DNA of 64,000 nucleotides from LMUY01 sp964242215 (GTDB lineage: Bacteria; Pseudomonadota; Alphaproteobacteria; Acetobacterales; Acetobacteraceae), in NCBI GenBank assembly GCA_964242215.1, contig CAXTCJ010000001.1, positions 1 to 64,000 of the forward strand, in the 5' to 3' direction. The position numbers and the translations under genes are program-made. The notes beneath the pieces are model-generated. The model saw nothing but the letters and a program-made list of their open reading frames with translations. It did not search any database and had not been told where the DNA came from. Positions 8,862-16,967 of this stretch are shown here, piece after piece. Numbering within the stretch: position 1 is the stretch's first letter; each line of letters starts with the position of its first letter.

Positions 8862-8891
8862 TTGCAAACCCCTTGTGCAACGTCATTATAC
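8862..8891 (+). promoter_or_regulatory. Candidate sigma-70 promoter for hflK
   Basis: TTGCAA at 8862-8867 is followed, 18 bases on, by TTATAC at 8886-8891. It lies in the 156-bp divergent gap between apbC and hflK, ~100 bp before the hflK start. Weak evidence: motif similarity only. Confidence 0.3.
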
Positions 8892-8992
8892 CAACCAGCC
8901 CCTTTGGGTGCCGGTAGCGCGCCGCGGATATGGCGCACGGATGCAGCGATGCCAACGCCGTCCGGCCGATCGATCTAGGAGCGCGGCGAGCA

Positions 8993-10231
8993 ATGCCTTG
9001 GAATTCTGGCGGCAATGACCCGACACCCGGGCCCTGGGGTACGCCGGGAGGACGCCCTGGCGGCAACGGCAAGCCACCACCGAATCGCGGTCCCTGGGGC
9101 GGCGGCGGCGGCGGGCCCGGCGGTCAACTGCCCGACCTCGACCAACTGATCGCGCGCATCAACGCCGGCGTGCGCGGCTTCCTGCCCGGCGGACCGCGTC
9201 CGGTGCGCGGACCCAGCCTCGGCTTCAATGGCGGCCGCGGCCTCATCCTGCTGGTGCTGCTGGTCGTCGCCGTCTGGCTCGCCACCGGCTTCTACCGCGT
9301 GCAGCCGGACGAGCAGGGCGTGGTGCTACGCTTCGGCGCCTTCAACCGCACCGCGCTGCCCGGACTGAACTACCACATCCCTTGGCCGGTCGAGACCGCG
9401 CTGACCCCCTCCGTCACCCGCATCAACCGCGTCGAGGTCGGCTTCTCGCCGGCCAGTGACTCGCCGGTGCTGCGTATGACGTCGCGCGGCCTGGTGGCCG
9501 ATAACACCGGGTCCGGCACCACGCAGACGATCCCCGCCGAGAGCCTGATGCTGACCGGCGACGAGAACATCATCGACATCGACTTCGCCGTGTTCTGGCG
9601 CATCCGCGATGCTGGCGACTACCTGTTCAACACCCGCCACCCCGACGCCACCGTGAAACAGGTAGCGGAGAGCGTGATGCGCGAGGTGATCGGCCGCACC
9701 CCGATCCAGCCGGCGCTGACCGAGGCTCGGGCCAAGATCGAGCAGGACACGTTGACGGAAATGCAGGCGATCCTCGATCAGTACAAGACTGGCGTGGAGA
9801 TCACCCAGGTGCAGCTGCAGAAGGTCGACCCGCCCGCCGACGTGATCGAGAGCTTCCGCGACGTGCAGCGCGCCAACACCGACGCGGAGACCATGCGCAA
9901 CCAGGCCGAGAGCTACCGCAACGATATCGTGCCGCGCGCCAGGGGCGATGCCGCCGCCATCACGGCCACCGCCGAGGGTGCGCGCCAGGCCGCCATCGCC
10001 CAGGCCAAGGGCCAGGCCCAGGCGTTCGATAGCGTGTACCAGGCCTATTTGCTGGCCAAGGACGTGACCCTGCGCCGCCTGTATATCGAGACGATGCAGG
10101 CGATCGTGTCCAAGACGCCGACGACGGTGCTGGGCAGCGACGTGCGTCAACCTTTGCCTTTGCTTAATCTAGGCGGCACCCCGCCGGATCTGCCCCAAGG
10201 CACGCCCCAGGCTCCGAAGGCGGCCCCGTGA
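8993..10231 (+). CDS. hflK: FtsH protease regulator subunit HflK
   Basis: A 412-residue membrane-anchored SPFH/band-7 protein. With HflC it forms a periplasmic cage around FtsH and modulates membrane-protein degradation. The N-terminal ~80 residues are Gly/Pro-rich (PWGTPGGRPGGNG, GGGGGGPGG), as usual for HflK. One transmembrane helix follows (GLILLVLLVVAVWLATGFY), then the band-7 domain beginning at VQPDEQGVVLRFG and a long Ala/Gln-rich coiled coil. The ATG at 8993 is preceded by AGGAG. The TGA shares one base with the hflC ATG, indicating coupled translation. The order hflK-hflC-degP is conserved in alphaproteobacteria. Confidence 0.95.
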   Translation: MPWNSGGNDPTPGPWGTPGGRPGGNGKPPPNRGPWGGGGGGPGGQLPDLDQLIARINAGVRGFLPGGPRPVRGPSLGFNGGRGLILLVLLVVAVWLATGFYRVQPDEQGVVLRFGAFNRTALPGLNYHIPWPVETALTPSVTRINRVEVGFSPASDSPVLRMTSRGLVADNTGSGTTQTIPAESLMLTGDENIIDIDFAVFWRIRDAGDYLFNTRHPDATVKQVAESVMREVIGRTPIQPALTEARAKIEQDTLTEMQAILDQYKTGVEITQVQLQKVDPPADVIESFRDVQRANTDAETMRNQAESYRNDIVPRARGDAAAITATAEGARQAAIAQAKGQAQAFDSVYQAYLLAKDVTLRRLYIETMQAIVSKTPTTVLGSDVRQPLPLLNLGGTPPDLPQGTPQAPKAAP

Positions 10232-11112
10232 TGCTGCGCAACTCCGCCATCGTCGCTAGCGCCATCGTTCTGGTGCTCGTGATCACCGCTTTCTCGTCGC
10301 TGTACACTGTCGGACAGACCGAACAGGTGCTGATCACCCAATTCGGCGAGCCGATCCGGGTCGTTGCCACCCCCGGGCTGCACGTAAAGGTGCCGTTCAT
10401 CCAGACGGTGATCAGCTTCGATCGCCGCTTGCTGGACTACTCGACGCCGGGTGAGGAGGTGATCCTCAGCGACCAGCGCCGCCTGATCGTGGACAGCTTC
10501 ACGCGGTTCCACATCACCAACCCGCTGCAATACTACCAGGCGGTCGGCGCCCAAGAGGACGCGATCCGCGCCCGGCTGGACTCGGTGGTGACGTCGGCGC
10601 TCCGCCGCGTGCTCGGCAACGAGCCCCTGCTCGGGGTGCTGTCGGCCGATCGCGACCACATCATGGGGTTGATCCGCGACCAGGTGAACACCGAGATGCG
10701 CGGCTTCGGTGTCTCCATCGAGGACGTGCGCATCCGCCGGGCCGACCTCCCGGAGGGCAACACCCAGGCCATCCTGTCGCGGATGAAGTCGGAGCGGCAG
10801 CGTGCCGCCAGCCAGGCCCGCGCCGAGGGTGCCGAGGCATCGGCCAAGATCCGCGCCGATGCCGAGCGTGACCGGACGGTGCTGTTGGCGGATGCGAGAG
10901 GCACGGCGGACACGCTGCGCGGCCAGGGCGAAGCGACGGCGATAGCCACCTACGCCGCCGCATTCGGCAAGGATCCGCAGTTCTTCTCGGTTTGGCGGAC
11001 GCTGCAGGCCTATCGCGACGGGTTTGCCGGCGGCCAATCGCGGCTGGTCATCTCGACCGATAACGATTTCTTTAAGCTTTTGAAAGATCCACCAGTAGCC
11101 TCAACACCGTAG
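10231..11112 (+). CDS. hflC: FtsH protease regulator subunit HflC
   Basis: A 293-residue partner of HflK. It has an N-terminal anchor helix (SAIVASAIVLVLVITAFSSLY), a band-7/SPFH domain (GQTEQVLITQFGEPIRV; GLHVKVPFIQTV), and a coiled-coil region rich in Ala, Arg and Glu (ERQRAASQARAEGAEASAK). The ATG at 10231 is used; a GTG one codon earlier is possible and would add a single residue. Translation is coupled to hflK by the shared base of TGATG. The periplasmic bulk is inferred from the family. A heat-shock-like promoter lies right behind it, ahead of degP. Confidence 0.95.
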   Translation: MLRNSAIVASAIVLVLVITAFSSLYTVGQTEQVLITQFGEPIRVVATPGLHVKVPFIQTVISFDRRLLDYSTPGEEVILSDQRRLIVDSFTRFHITNPLQYYQAVGAQEDAIRARLDSVVTSALRRVLGNEPLLGVLSADRDHIMGLIRDQVNTEMRGFGVSIEDVRIRRADLPEGNTQAILSRMKSERQRAASQARAEGAEASAKIRADAERDRTVLLADARGTADTLRGQGEATAIATYAAAFGKDPQFFSVWRTLQAYRDGFAGGQSRLVISTDNDFFKLLKDPPVASTP

Positions 11113-11119
11113 ACCCGGA

Positions 11120-11146
11120 TTGAAACGCCTGCCCCCAACCCATCTA
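11120..11146 (+). promoter_or_regulatory. Candidate RpoH (heat-shock) promoter for degP
   Basis: TTGAAA at 11120-11125, a 13-base spacer and CCCATCTA at 11139-11146 resemble the sigma-32 consensus CTTGAAA-N11-16-CCCATNTA. It lies in the 94-bp gap between hflC and degP, 60-90 bases before the degP start, where it would allow separate heat induction of the protease. Confidence 0.42.
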
Positions 11147-11206
11147 CCAAGTTGCGGCACGCCGCCTGCGTGAGCATCATCGGTCACCCACCAAGGATCT
11201 AACACT

Positions 11207-12769
11207 ATGCGCTTGCTCACTTTGCGCGCTGCGGCGCTGGCGACCGCCCTGACTCCGATCATGACCCCGGTAGTGCTTTCCGGCGTCGGCCTGGTTGTTC
11301 CCCTTGCCCTGGCTTATCCGGCCGCGGCCCGCGGGACGCCCGACAGCTTCGCCGACCTCGCGGCGCAACTCGCGCCGGCCGTGGTCAACATCTCGTCGCA
11401 GCAGATGATCCAGGCGAAGGCCGACCGTCCCGACCAGGACCAGCCGCAATTTCCGCCGGGTTCACCGTTCGAGCAGTTCTTCCACGATTTCATGGAGCGT
11501 CACGGCGCCCCGGGTGGTGGTGGTGGCGATGGCGGCGGCGGGGGTGACGCCGCGCCGCGCCGCGGGACTGCCCTCGGGTCCGGTTTCATCATCGACCCGG
11601 CGGGCTACATCGTCACCAACAACCACGTGATCGAGGGTGCTGACGAAATCACCGTCACACTGCATGACGGCACGTCGCTGAAGGCCAAGCTCATCGGCCA
11701 TGACGACCGGTCCGACGTGGCCCTGCTGAAGGTCGAGAGCGACAAACCGCTCCCATCGGTGCCATTCGCGGACAGCGACACGGCCCGGGTGGGCGACTGG
11801 GTGCTGGCGATCGGCAACCCGTTCGGGCTCGGCGGTTCCGTCACGGCCGGCATTGTCAGCGCGCGCGGACGCGACATCCATCAGGGGCCGTACGACGACT
11901 TCATCCAGACGGATGCGGCGATCAACCGCGGCAACTCCGGCGGCCCGCTGTTCAACATGGATGGCGCGGTCATCGGCATCAACACCGCGATCTACTCTCC
12001 GTCAGGCGGCTCGATCGGCATCGGGTTCTCCATCCCGTCCAACATGGCCAAGCAGGTCGTGGCACAACTCAAGGATTTCGGCCGCGCCAAGCGGGGCTGG
12101 TTGGGCGTGCAGATCCAGCAGGTCACGCCCGACATCGCCGATGGCTTGAACCTGCATCCGGCGCGCGGCGCCATGGTCGCCAGCGTGACCGACGACGGGC
12201 CGGCGGCGAAGGCGCAGATCCATGGCGGCGACGTCATCCTGAAGTTCAACAATGCCGACGTGAAGGACATGCACGCCCTGCCCCGCGTCGTCGCCGAGAC
12301 GCCGATCGGCCAATCCGTCCCGGTCGTACTGTGGCGCGACGGCAAGGAGGTGACGGTGCAAGCCTCCATCGCCGAACTCCCGGACGACGTCCAACAGGCG
12401 AGTGCCACGACGAACGCCCCGGCGGCGCCGAAGAAGCCGGCCAACGTTCCGGTGGCAATCAGCGGGCTCGGCATGAAGACGGCGCCGATCACGGATGATC
12501 TGCGAACCAAGTATTCGATTGGGGCGGATCAGAAGGGTGTCGTGGTGACCGACGTCACCAACAACGGCGCTGCCGCCGGTCGCGGTCTCAAGCCTGGCGA
12601 TGTGATCGTGGAAGTGCAGCAAGAAACTGTCGCCACCCCGCAAGACGTGCAGGACCGGGTCGATCGTTATCGGAAGCTCAGCCGCAAGACGGTGCTGATG
12701 CTCGTGCAGAATAGCGACGGGCTGCGCTGGGTACCGCTTCCGCTCACAAACGACGCAAAAGGCGGCTAG
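11207..12769 (+). CDS. degP: Periplasmic serine protease Do (DegP/MucD type)
   Basis: A 520-residue HtrA-family protease/chaperone that removes misfolded envelope proteins. The N-terminus is hydrophobic and signal-like, ending near YPAAARG. The trypsin-like domain carries His140 (VTNNHVIEG), Asp170 (DDRSDVALLKV) and Ser244 (RGNSGGPLF), so the triad is complete. A Gly-rich insert (GGGGGDGGGGGD) lies before the domain. Two PDZ domains follow, from about 300 to 390 (RAKRGWLGVQIQQV) and 430 to 515 (GVVVTDVTNNGAAAGRGLKP). The ATG at 11207 has AAGGA upstream. It is third in hflK-hflC-degP, with its own possible RpoH promoter. Confidence 0.95.
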   Translation: MRLLTLRAAALATALTPIMTPVVLSGVGLVVPLALAYPAAARGTPDSFADLAAQLAPAVVNISSQQMIQAKADRPDQDQPQFPPGSPFEQFFHDFMERHGAPGGGGGDGGGGGDAAPRRGTALGSGFIIDPAGYIVTNNHVIEGADEITVTLHDGTSLKAKLIGHDDRSDVALLKVESDKPLPSVPFADSDTARVGDWVLAIGNPFGLGGSVTAGIVSARGRDIHQGPYDDFIQTDAAINRGNSGGPLFNMDGAVIGINTAIYSPSGGSIGIGFSIPSNMAKQVVAQLKDFGRAKRGWLGVQIQQVTPDIADGLNLHPARGAMVASVTDDGPAAKAQIHGGDVILKFNNADVKDMHALPRVVAETPIGQSVPVVLWRDGKEVTVQASIAELPDDVQQASATTNAPAAPKKPANVPVAISGLGMKTAPITDDLRTKYSIGADQKGVVVTDVTNNGAAAGRGLKPGDVIVEVQQETVATPQDVQDRVDRYRKLSRKTVLMLVQNSDGLRWVPLPLTNDAKGG

Positions 12770-12779
12770 GAAACCAACT

Positions 12780-12931
12780 CCCTCTCCCCTTGAGGGAGAG
12801 GGCCGGGGTGAGGGGTGCTAGGCCTCCAGTCCGGCCAACTTACTAGCTCTCAAGGCCGCTTGAGCGTCGAGAACTCGTAACCAGCGGCAAGTGCACCCCT
12901 CACCCCAACCCTCTCCCTGAGGGGGAGAGGG
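12780..12931. repeat. Repeat C: paired CCCTCTCCC hairpins between convergent genes
   Basis: CCCTCTCCC-CTTGA-GGGAGAGGG at 12780-12802 is a perfect 9-bp hairpin. A second similar hairpin lies at about 12909-12931, and the flanking GGGGTGAGGGGTGC and GCACCCCTCACCCC blocks are complementary, so the whole 150 bp can fold. It sits between the ends of degP and tatA and could stop transcription from both sides. Related copies are at 37381-37522 and 41361-41383, with a hairpin variant at 44126-44156. Confidence 0.55.
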
Positions 12932-12948
12932 AGAAGGGTTCGGGCGTG

Positions 12949-13203
12949 TCAGGTTCGGTGGATCGCCTGCTCGCGCGCGGCGGCAGCGTTGGCTGCTGCG
13001 GCGGGAGTGCCCGGACCAGCGATCGTCCCGCTCGGGCGATCGGCGGAGGCCTCCATCGAGGCATCGTCCTCGGCCATGTTCTTCTTGAACGACTTGATGC
13101 CCTTGGCGAAGTCGCCCATCAGGCCGCTGACCTTGCCGCTTCCGAACAGAAGCAGCACGACCATCAGCACGATCATCCAGTGCCAGATGCTTAAACCACC
13201 CAT
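12949..13203 (-). CDS. tatA: Twin-arginine translocase subunit TatA
   Basis: An 84-residue subunit of the Tat pore. It has a short N-terminal membrane helix (IWHWMIVLMVVLLLFGSGK) with the invariant Phe-Gly hinge, then the amphipathic helix VSGLMGDFAKGIKSFKKNM. An Ala/Glu-rich unstructured tail follows. GGAGGG eight bases upstream supports the ATG at 13203. The MGDFAKGIKSFKK pattern fits TatA rather than TatB. No tatB or tatC follows: the next gene downstream is degP on the other strand, so the remaining Tat genes must be elsewhere. An alternative TatE label cannot be excluded. Confidence 0.9.
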   Translation of the reverse strand: MGGLSIWHWMIVLMVVLLLFGSGKVSGLMGDFAKGIKSFKKNMAEDDASMEASADRPSGTIAGPGTPAAAANAAAAREQAIHRT

Positions 13204-13314
13204 GAATCCCTCCAGGCGGAGCAGATAGCGCCCCGCACGCATTCTTCAGACGTCATCCTAGGCGGGTGTACGCCTCTCGACTAGATGGCGCCCCCTCGGC
13301 AAGGCTTCAACTGG

Positions 13315-14235
13315 CTAAACGCCCAACATGCGGCGCGCCTCGGCCGCATCGACCGCAATTTGGGTCCGCAATTCCTCGATTCCGGCGAATTTGCGCTCCA
13401 CGCGCAGGAATGCGTGCAGCGAAACGTCCAGTTCCTGGCCATACAGGTCGCCCATGAAATCGAAGAAATGTGCCTCGACCCGGCTGAGCGTGCCATCGGC
13501 TACGGTCGGGCGGCGACCGATGTTCGCGACTCCGGGCACGACGCGGCCGTTCAGCACAGCCGTCACCGCATAGACGCCGCGGGCCGGTTCCAACTGGCGG
13601 CCCAGGGCGATGTTCGCGGTGGGGAAGCCGATCGTGCGTCCCCGCGCATCGCCGTGCGACACGACGCCGCGGATGCTCCAGGCGCGGCCGAGATCGTCGG
13701 TCGCGCGTTCGGGATAGCCGTCCTGTAGGGCGCGGCGAATCCGCGTGGAGCTGATCGGGCCGAGTGCATCGGTCAGCGGCGGCACGATGGTCAGGCCCAT
13801 GCCGTACGCCTCGGCCCGGGTAGCAAGCATCGGCACGTCGCCGCCGCGGCGGTGGCCAAAGGCGAAATCCGGCCCACAGGCGAGATGGACGGCGCCGACC
13901 GCGTCGTGCAGCACCTCGGTGATGAATGCGTCGGCCGAGAGCAGGCTGAACTCGCGGTCGAACGCCACCTCGATCACGTGCTGCACGCCCAATGCGCCGA
14001 GCTGATCGGCCCGGGCCGAGGGCAGCGACAGCCGGAACGGCGGATCGTCGGGCCGGAACACCTCGCGCGGATGCGGCTCGAACGTCAGCACGGCGAGCGG
14101 CGCATCCGGCCGGGCGGCGTGAGTGCTGGCCAGCACGTGGGCGTGGCCACGATGCACGCCGTCGAAATTACCGAGCGCCACCGCGGCGCCGCGGACGGAG
14201 GCAGGCAACGCCCGCCAGTTCTCGTGCCGCTGCAT
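13315..14235 (-). CDS. ribF: Bifunctional riboflavin kinase / FAD synthetase
   Basis: A 306-residue enzyme that makes FMN and then FAD from riboflavin. The N-terminal nucleotidyltransferase domain has GNFDGVHRGHAHVL, with the HxGH signature at His28-His31, and ISSTRIRRAL near 160. The C-terminal flavokinase barrel has GRTIGFPTANI and GVANIGRRPTV, ending in VEAHFFDFMGDLYGQELDV. The ATG at 14235 has GGGGGG just upstream. A longer in-frame reading to 14394 would only translate a 23-bp tandem repeat and is rejected. The gene is divergent from the hydratase gene across that repeat. Confidence 0.94.
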   Translation of the reverse strand: MQRHENWRALPASVRGAAVALGNFDGVHRGHAHVLASTHAARPDAPLAVLTFEPHPREVFRPDDPPFRLSLPSARADQLGALGVQHVIEVAFDREFSLLSADAFITEVLHDAVGAVHLACGPDFAFGHRRGGDVPMLATRAEAYGMGLTIVPPLTDALGPISSTRIRRALQDGYPERATDDLGRAWSIRGVVSHGDARGRTIGFPTANIALGRQLEPARGVYAVTAVLNGRVVPGVANIGRRPTVADGTLSRVEAHFFDFMGDLYGQELDVSLHAFLRVERKFAGIEELRTQIAVDAAEARRMLGV

Positions 14236-14260
14236 GCACCCCCCAAACTCGCCGCCAACC

Positions 14261-14338
14261 TTGTCGGCGCAATCTGCCGCGCCTTGTCGGCGCAATCTGC
14301 CGCGCCTTGTCGGCGCAATCTGCCGCGCCTTGTCGGCG
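14261..14338. repeat. Tandem repeat, 23-bp unit, 3.4 copies
   Basis: Identical 23-bp units at 14261-14283, 14284-14306 and 14307-14329, with a partial fourth unit at 14330-14338. The unit begins TTGTCGGCGCAATCTG and ends CCGCGCC. The array fills the divergent region between ribF and the hydratase gene (14236-14409) and probably overlaps their promoters. The perfect identity suggests recent expansion by slippage. Confidence 0.9.
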
Positions 14339-14409
14339 ACGGCGGCCCTGGTTGGCAAGTGGGGGCCCAGAGGCGTAAATCGCCACCCCATCATGCATCA
14401 GGCATCCCA

Positions 14410-15165
14410 ATGGATCGACACGCCGACACTGCCGCCCTGCTGCTGAGCGCTTGGCGGGATCCGACGCAGAAGATCATCGCCTTCCCCGCCGTCCTTGCGC
14501 CCAAGGACGAGGCCGGCGCGTACCACGTGCAACGCCGGGTCGCCGAAGGGCTGGGCCCGATCGGCGGCTGGAAGGTGGGCGCGTCCGGCCCCACCGCCCC
14601 GCCCACTTGCGCCCCCATGCCAGCCGCCGGCATCCACCCGAGCCCAAGCCGCGTGACCGGCTCCGGCACCAGCCTGCGGGGGGTCGAGGCGGAAATCGCC
14701 TTCCGCCTCGGCGCCGACCTGCCGCCGCGGACGGAGCCGTATGGCCGCGCCGAGGTGATCGCCGCGATCAGCTACTGCCTGCCCGCGATCGAAGTGCTCG
14801 ATTCGCGGTTCACCGACCCGGATGCGCAGGACAAATGGGCCCTGATGGCCGATCTCTCGATCCATGCCGGCTTCGTGTTCGGGGCACCCGCCGCAGATTG
14901 GCAGGGCATCGACTTCACCCGCGAAACCGTCCGCGTGCTGGTGGACGGGCAGGAGATCAAGACCGCCACCGCCAACCCCGCCGGTGACATGATCCGCCTG
15001 ATCCAGTGGCTGGCCGATGCCGGCACGCACTGGGCCGGTGGATTGAAGGCCGGCCAATACGTCACCTGCGGGTCGTGGACCGGCAAGGACTTCGTCGGCG
15101 TCTCGGCGCAAGTGCAGGTCGAGTTCGCCCATGCCGGCTCGGCCACCGTGGAGTTCACGCCATGA
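14410..15165 (+). CDS. 2-keto-4-pentenoate hydratase family protein
   Basis: A 251-residue protein of the MhpD/fumarylacetoacetase-like hydratase-decarboxylase superfamily, which works on 2-oxo acids from ring-cleavage or sugar-acid breakdown. Family features are GGWKVGASG near 55, the acidic metal ligands in VEAEIAFRLGADLP near 95-108, AIEVLDSRF near 128, and the closing GLKAGQYVTCGSWTG. The TGA overlaps the next ATG (CCATGA), so it is coupled to the SDR gene. The ATG at 14410 begins the recognisable domain. The true substrate is not evident. The neighbours (SDR, DSD1-type, DHDPS-type enzymes) suggest a small catabolic operon. Confidence 0.8.
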   Translation: MDRHADTAALLLSAWRDPTQKIIAFPAVLAPKDEAGAYHVQRRVAEGLGPIGGWKVGASGPTAPPTCAPMPAAGIHPSPSRVTGSGTSLRGVEAEIAFRLGADLPPRTEPYGRAEVIAAISYCLPAIEVLDSRFTDPDAQDKWALMADLSIHAGFVFGAPAADWQGIDFTRETVRVLVDGQEIKTATANPAGDMIRLIQWLADAGTHWAGGLKAGQYVTCGSWTGKDFVGVSAQVQVEFAHAGSATVEFTP

Positions 15166-15848
15166 CCCTCCTGCCGGACGCACTCATCGTGGGGGCCGGG
15201 CCGGGGCTGTCCGCCTCGTTTGCCCGCCTGCTCGCCAAGCGGGGCCACAAGGTGACGTTAGCCGCTCGTAACACGGGCAAGCTGCAGGCGCTGGCCAGCG
15301 AAATCGGCGCCTCGCTGCACACCTGCGACGCCGTCGACCCGGCGCAGGTCGCGGCGCTGTTCGACACCGTCGGCTCGCCCGGCATCGTGCTGTTCAACGC
15401 CAGCCAGCGCGCCGGCGGACCCTTCGTCGGGCTCGACCCGGCGGCCGTCCACCGCGCGCTGGACATAAGCGCATTCGGCGGCTTCCTGGTGGCGCAGCAG
15501 GCGGCGCAACGCATGGTGGCGGCGGGCAGCGGCTGCATCATGCTGACCGGCGCGTCCGCCTCGGTGAAGGGCTACCCGCAGTCGGCCGCGTTCGCGATGG
15601 GCAAGTTCGCCCTGCGCGGCCTGGCGCAGTCCATGGCGCGCGAGCTGCATCCCCAAGGCATCCACGTGCTGCATATCGTCGTGGACGGCGCGATCCGCTC
15701 GGCGCACCGCCCCGAACGGCCCGAGCCCTCGCCCGACAGCCACCTGGACCCGGACGCAATCGCGCAGACCATGGCCGCAATGCTGGACCAGCCACGCTCG
15801 GTCTGGACCGACGAGATCGCCGTGCGCCCGTGGGTCGAAAAGTTTTGA
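15162..15848 (+). CDS. Short-chain dehydrogenase/reductase with atypical active site
   Basis: A 228-residue Rossmann protein. The nucleotide-binding turn is GAGPGLSASFA at 11-21, and an Arg at AARN near 36 suggests NADP preference. The catalytic region reads YPQSAAFAMGKFALRGLAQS. The Lys (148) of the YxxxK motif is kept, but the Tyr position is Phe144, and the preceding Ser lies in GASASVKG. Some SDR relatives have this FxxxK form, so it is either a subfamily with altered chemistry or a non-reductase. It overlaps the hydratase gene by 4 bp and is 11 bp from the next gene, clearly in one operon. The substrate is unknown. Confidence 0.82.
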   Translation: MTLLPDALIVGAGPGLSASFARLLAKRGHKVTLAARNTGKLQALASEIGASLHTCDAVDPAQVAALFDTVGSPGIVLFNASQRAGGPFVGLDPAAVHRALDISAFGGFLVAQQAAQRMVAAGSGCIMLTGASASVKGYPQSAAFAMGKFALRGLAQSMARELHPQGIHVLHIVVDGAIRSAHRPERPEPSPDSHLDPDAIAQTMAAMLDQPRSVWTDEIAVRPWVEKF

Positions 15849-15859
15849 CCACCGCCCCT

Positions 15860-16966
15860 ATGCGCCTGGACGATCTGCCCACGCCCTGCCTGGTGCTCGA
15901 TCGCGGCATCCTGCAACGCAACCTCTCGACCATGGCCGCTGCCGTGGCCCGGCACGGCGTGCCCTTGCGCCCGCACATGAAGACGGCGAAATCGGTCGAC
16001 GTGGCGCGGCTTGCGGTGGCCGGCCAACAGGGCGGGATCACCGTGTCCACCCTGGCCGAGGCGGAGTATTTCGTCGGCCACGGCATGTTCGACATGATCT
16101 ACGCCGTCGGCATCACCCCGCAGAAACTGGCCGAGGTGGCCAAGCTGAATGCCGCCGGCGCCAACATCGCCGTCATCACCGACGACGCCGAGATGGCCGC
16201 CATGATAGCGGCCTCCCCGGTGCGGGTGCGCGGCCTGGTCGAGGTCGATACCGGCGAGGGACGCGGCGGGCTGACCCCCGGCCATGCCGGCCTGCCCCAG
16301 ATCGCGGCGGCGCTGGGCGCCAGCATGTCGGGCGTGCTGACCCATGCCGGGCAAAGCTATCTGTCGCGCAGTGCCGAACAACTCGCGGCGGTGGCAGAGG
16401 CGGAGCGCGCCGGCATCGTGGCGGCAGCCGAGCATTTGCGCCAGGCCGGGTTCGACGTGCCGATCGTCTCACTGGGCAGCACGCCGACGGCCCTGCATGC
16501 GACCCGGTTGGATGGGGTGACCGAGGTGCGCGCCGGCGTCTACATGTTCGGCGACCTGTTCCAGATGCAGATCGGCAGCAACGGGCTGGACGGAATCGCT
16601 TTGACGGTGCTGACCAGCATCATCGGCCGGCGGCCGGCGGAAAGCCGCTTGCTGGTGGATGCCGGTGGGCTCGCGCTGTCGAAGGACCGCAGCACGTCCG
16701 CCGCGCCGATCGACTACCATTTCGGCCTGGTGCTGGACGGCGCGGGGTTCCCGACGTTGGGCGGCGCCGTGGTGCGGCACGCCTACCAGGAGCATGGCGT
16801 GGTGGACTGCGACCCCTCGCAGCCGTTCCCCGCCTTGCCGATCGGGGGCAAGCTCCGCATTGCCCCGAACCATGCCTGCATGACGGCGGCCGCGCACGAC
16901 CGCTACTATGTGGTGGACGGATCGGACGAGGTCATCGCGATCTGGACGCGAGTGAACGGCTGGTAG
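15860..16966 (+). CDS. DSD1-family PLP enzyme (D-serine dehydratase/D-threonine aldolase-like)
   Basis: A 368-residue fold-type III PLP enzyme. The N-terminal alanine-racemase-like barrel has RPHMKTAKS, with Lys41 as the expected PLP lysine. The C-terminal D-serine-dehydratase-like domain ends with PNHACMTAAAHDRYYVV, whose His and Cys (about 338 and 340) are the usual metal ligands. Family members split D-threonine or D-3-hydroxyaspartate-type amino acids, or deaminate D-serine; which one applies here cannot be told. The ATG at 15860 starts the domain; a GTG at 15830 overlapping the SDR gene is possible. It is the third gene of the hydratase-SDR operon and converges with the DHDPS-type gene one base away. 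Confidence 0.85.
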   Translation: MRLDDLPTPCLVLDRGILQRNLSTMAAAVARHGVPLRPHMKTAKSVDVARLAVAGQQGGITVSTLAEAEYFVGHGMFDMIYAVGITPQKLAEVAKLNAAGANIAVITDDAEMAAMIAASPVRVRGLVEVDTGEGRGGLTPGHAGLPQIAAALGASMSGVLTHAGQSYLSRSAEQLAAVAEAERAGIVAAAEHLRQAGFDVPIVSLGSTPTALHATRLDGVTEVRAGVYMFGDLFQMQIGSNGLDGIALTVLTSIIGRRPAESRLLVDAGGLALSKDRSTSAAPIDYHFGLVLDGAGFPTLGGAVVRHAYQEHGVVDCDPSQPFPALPIGGKLRIAPNHACMTAAAHDRYYVVDGSDEVIAIWTRVNGW

Positions 16967-16967
16967 C

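Noticed and set aside
12780..12931. Possible small RNA gene in the folded repeat region
   Set aside because: The structure is explained by the dispersed CCCTCTCCC repeat; no promoter-like sequence distinguishes it from the other copies.
14261..14338. Possible CRISPR array
   Set aside because: Units are contiguous 23-bp direct repeats without spacers and no cas genes are near; it is a simple tandem repeat.
14236..14394. N-terminal extension of ribF
   Set aside because: It would translate the tandem repeat into an Arg/Ala-rich stretch; the ATG at 14235 with a G-rich SD starts the conserved domain.
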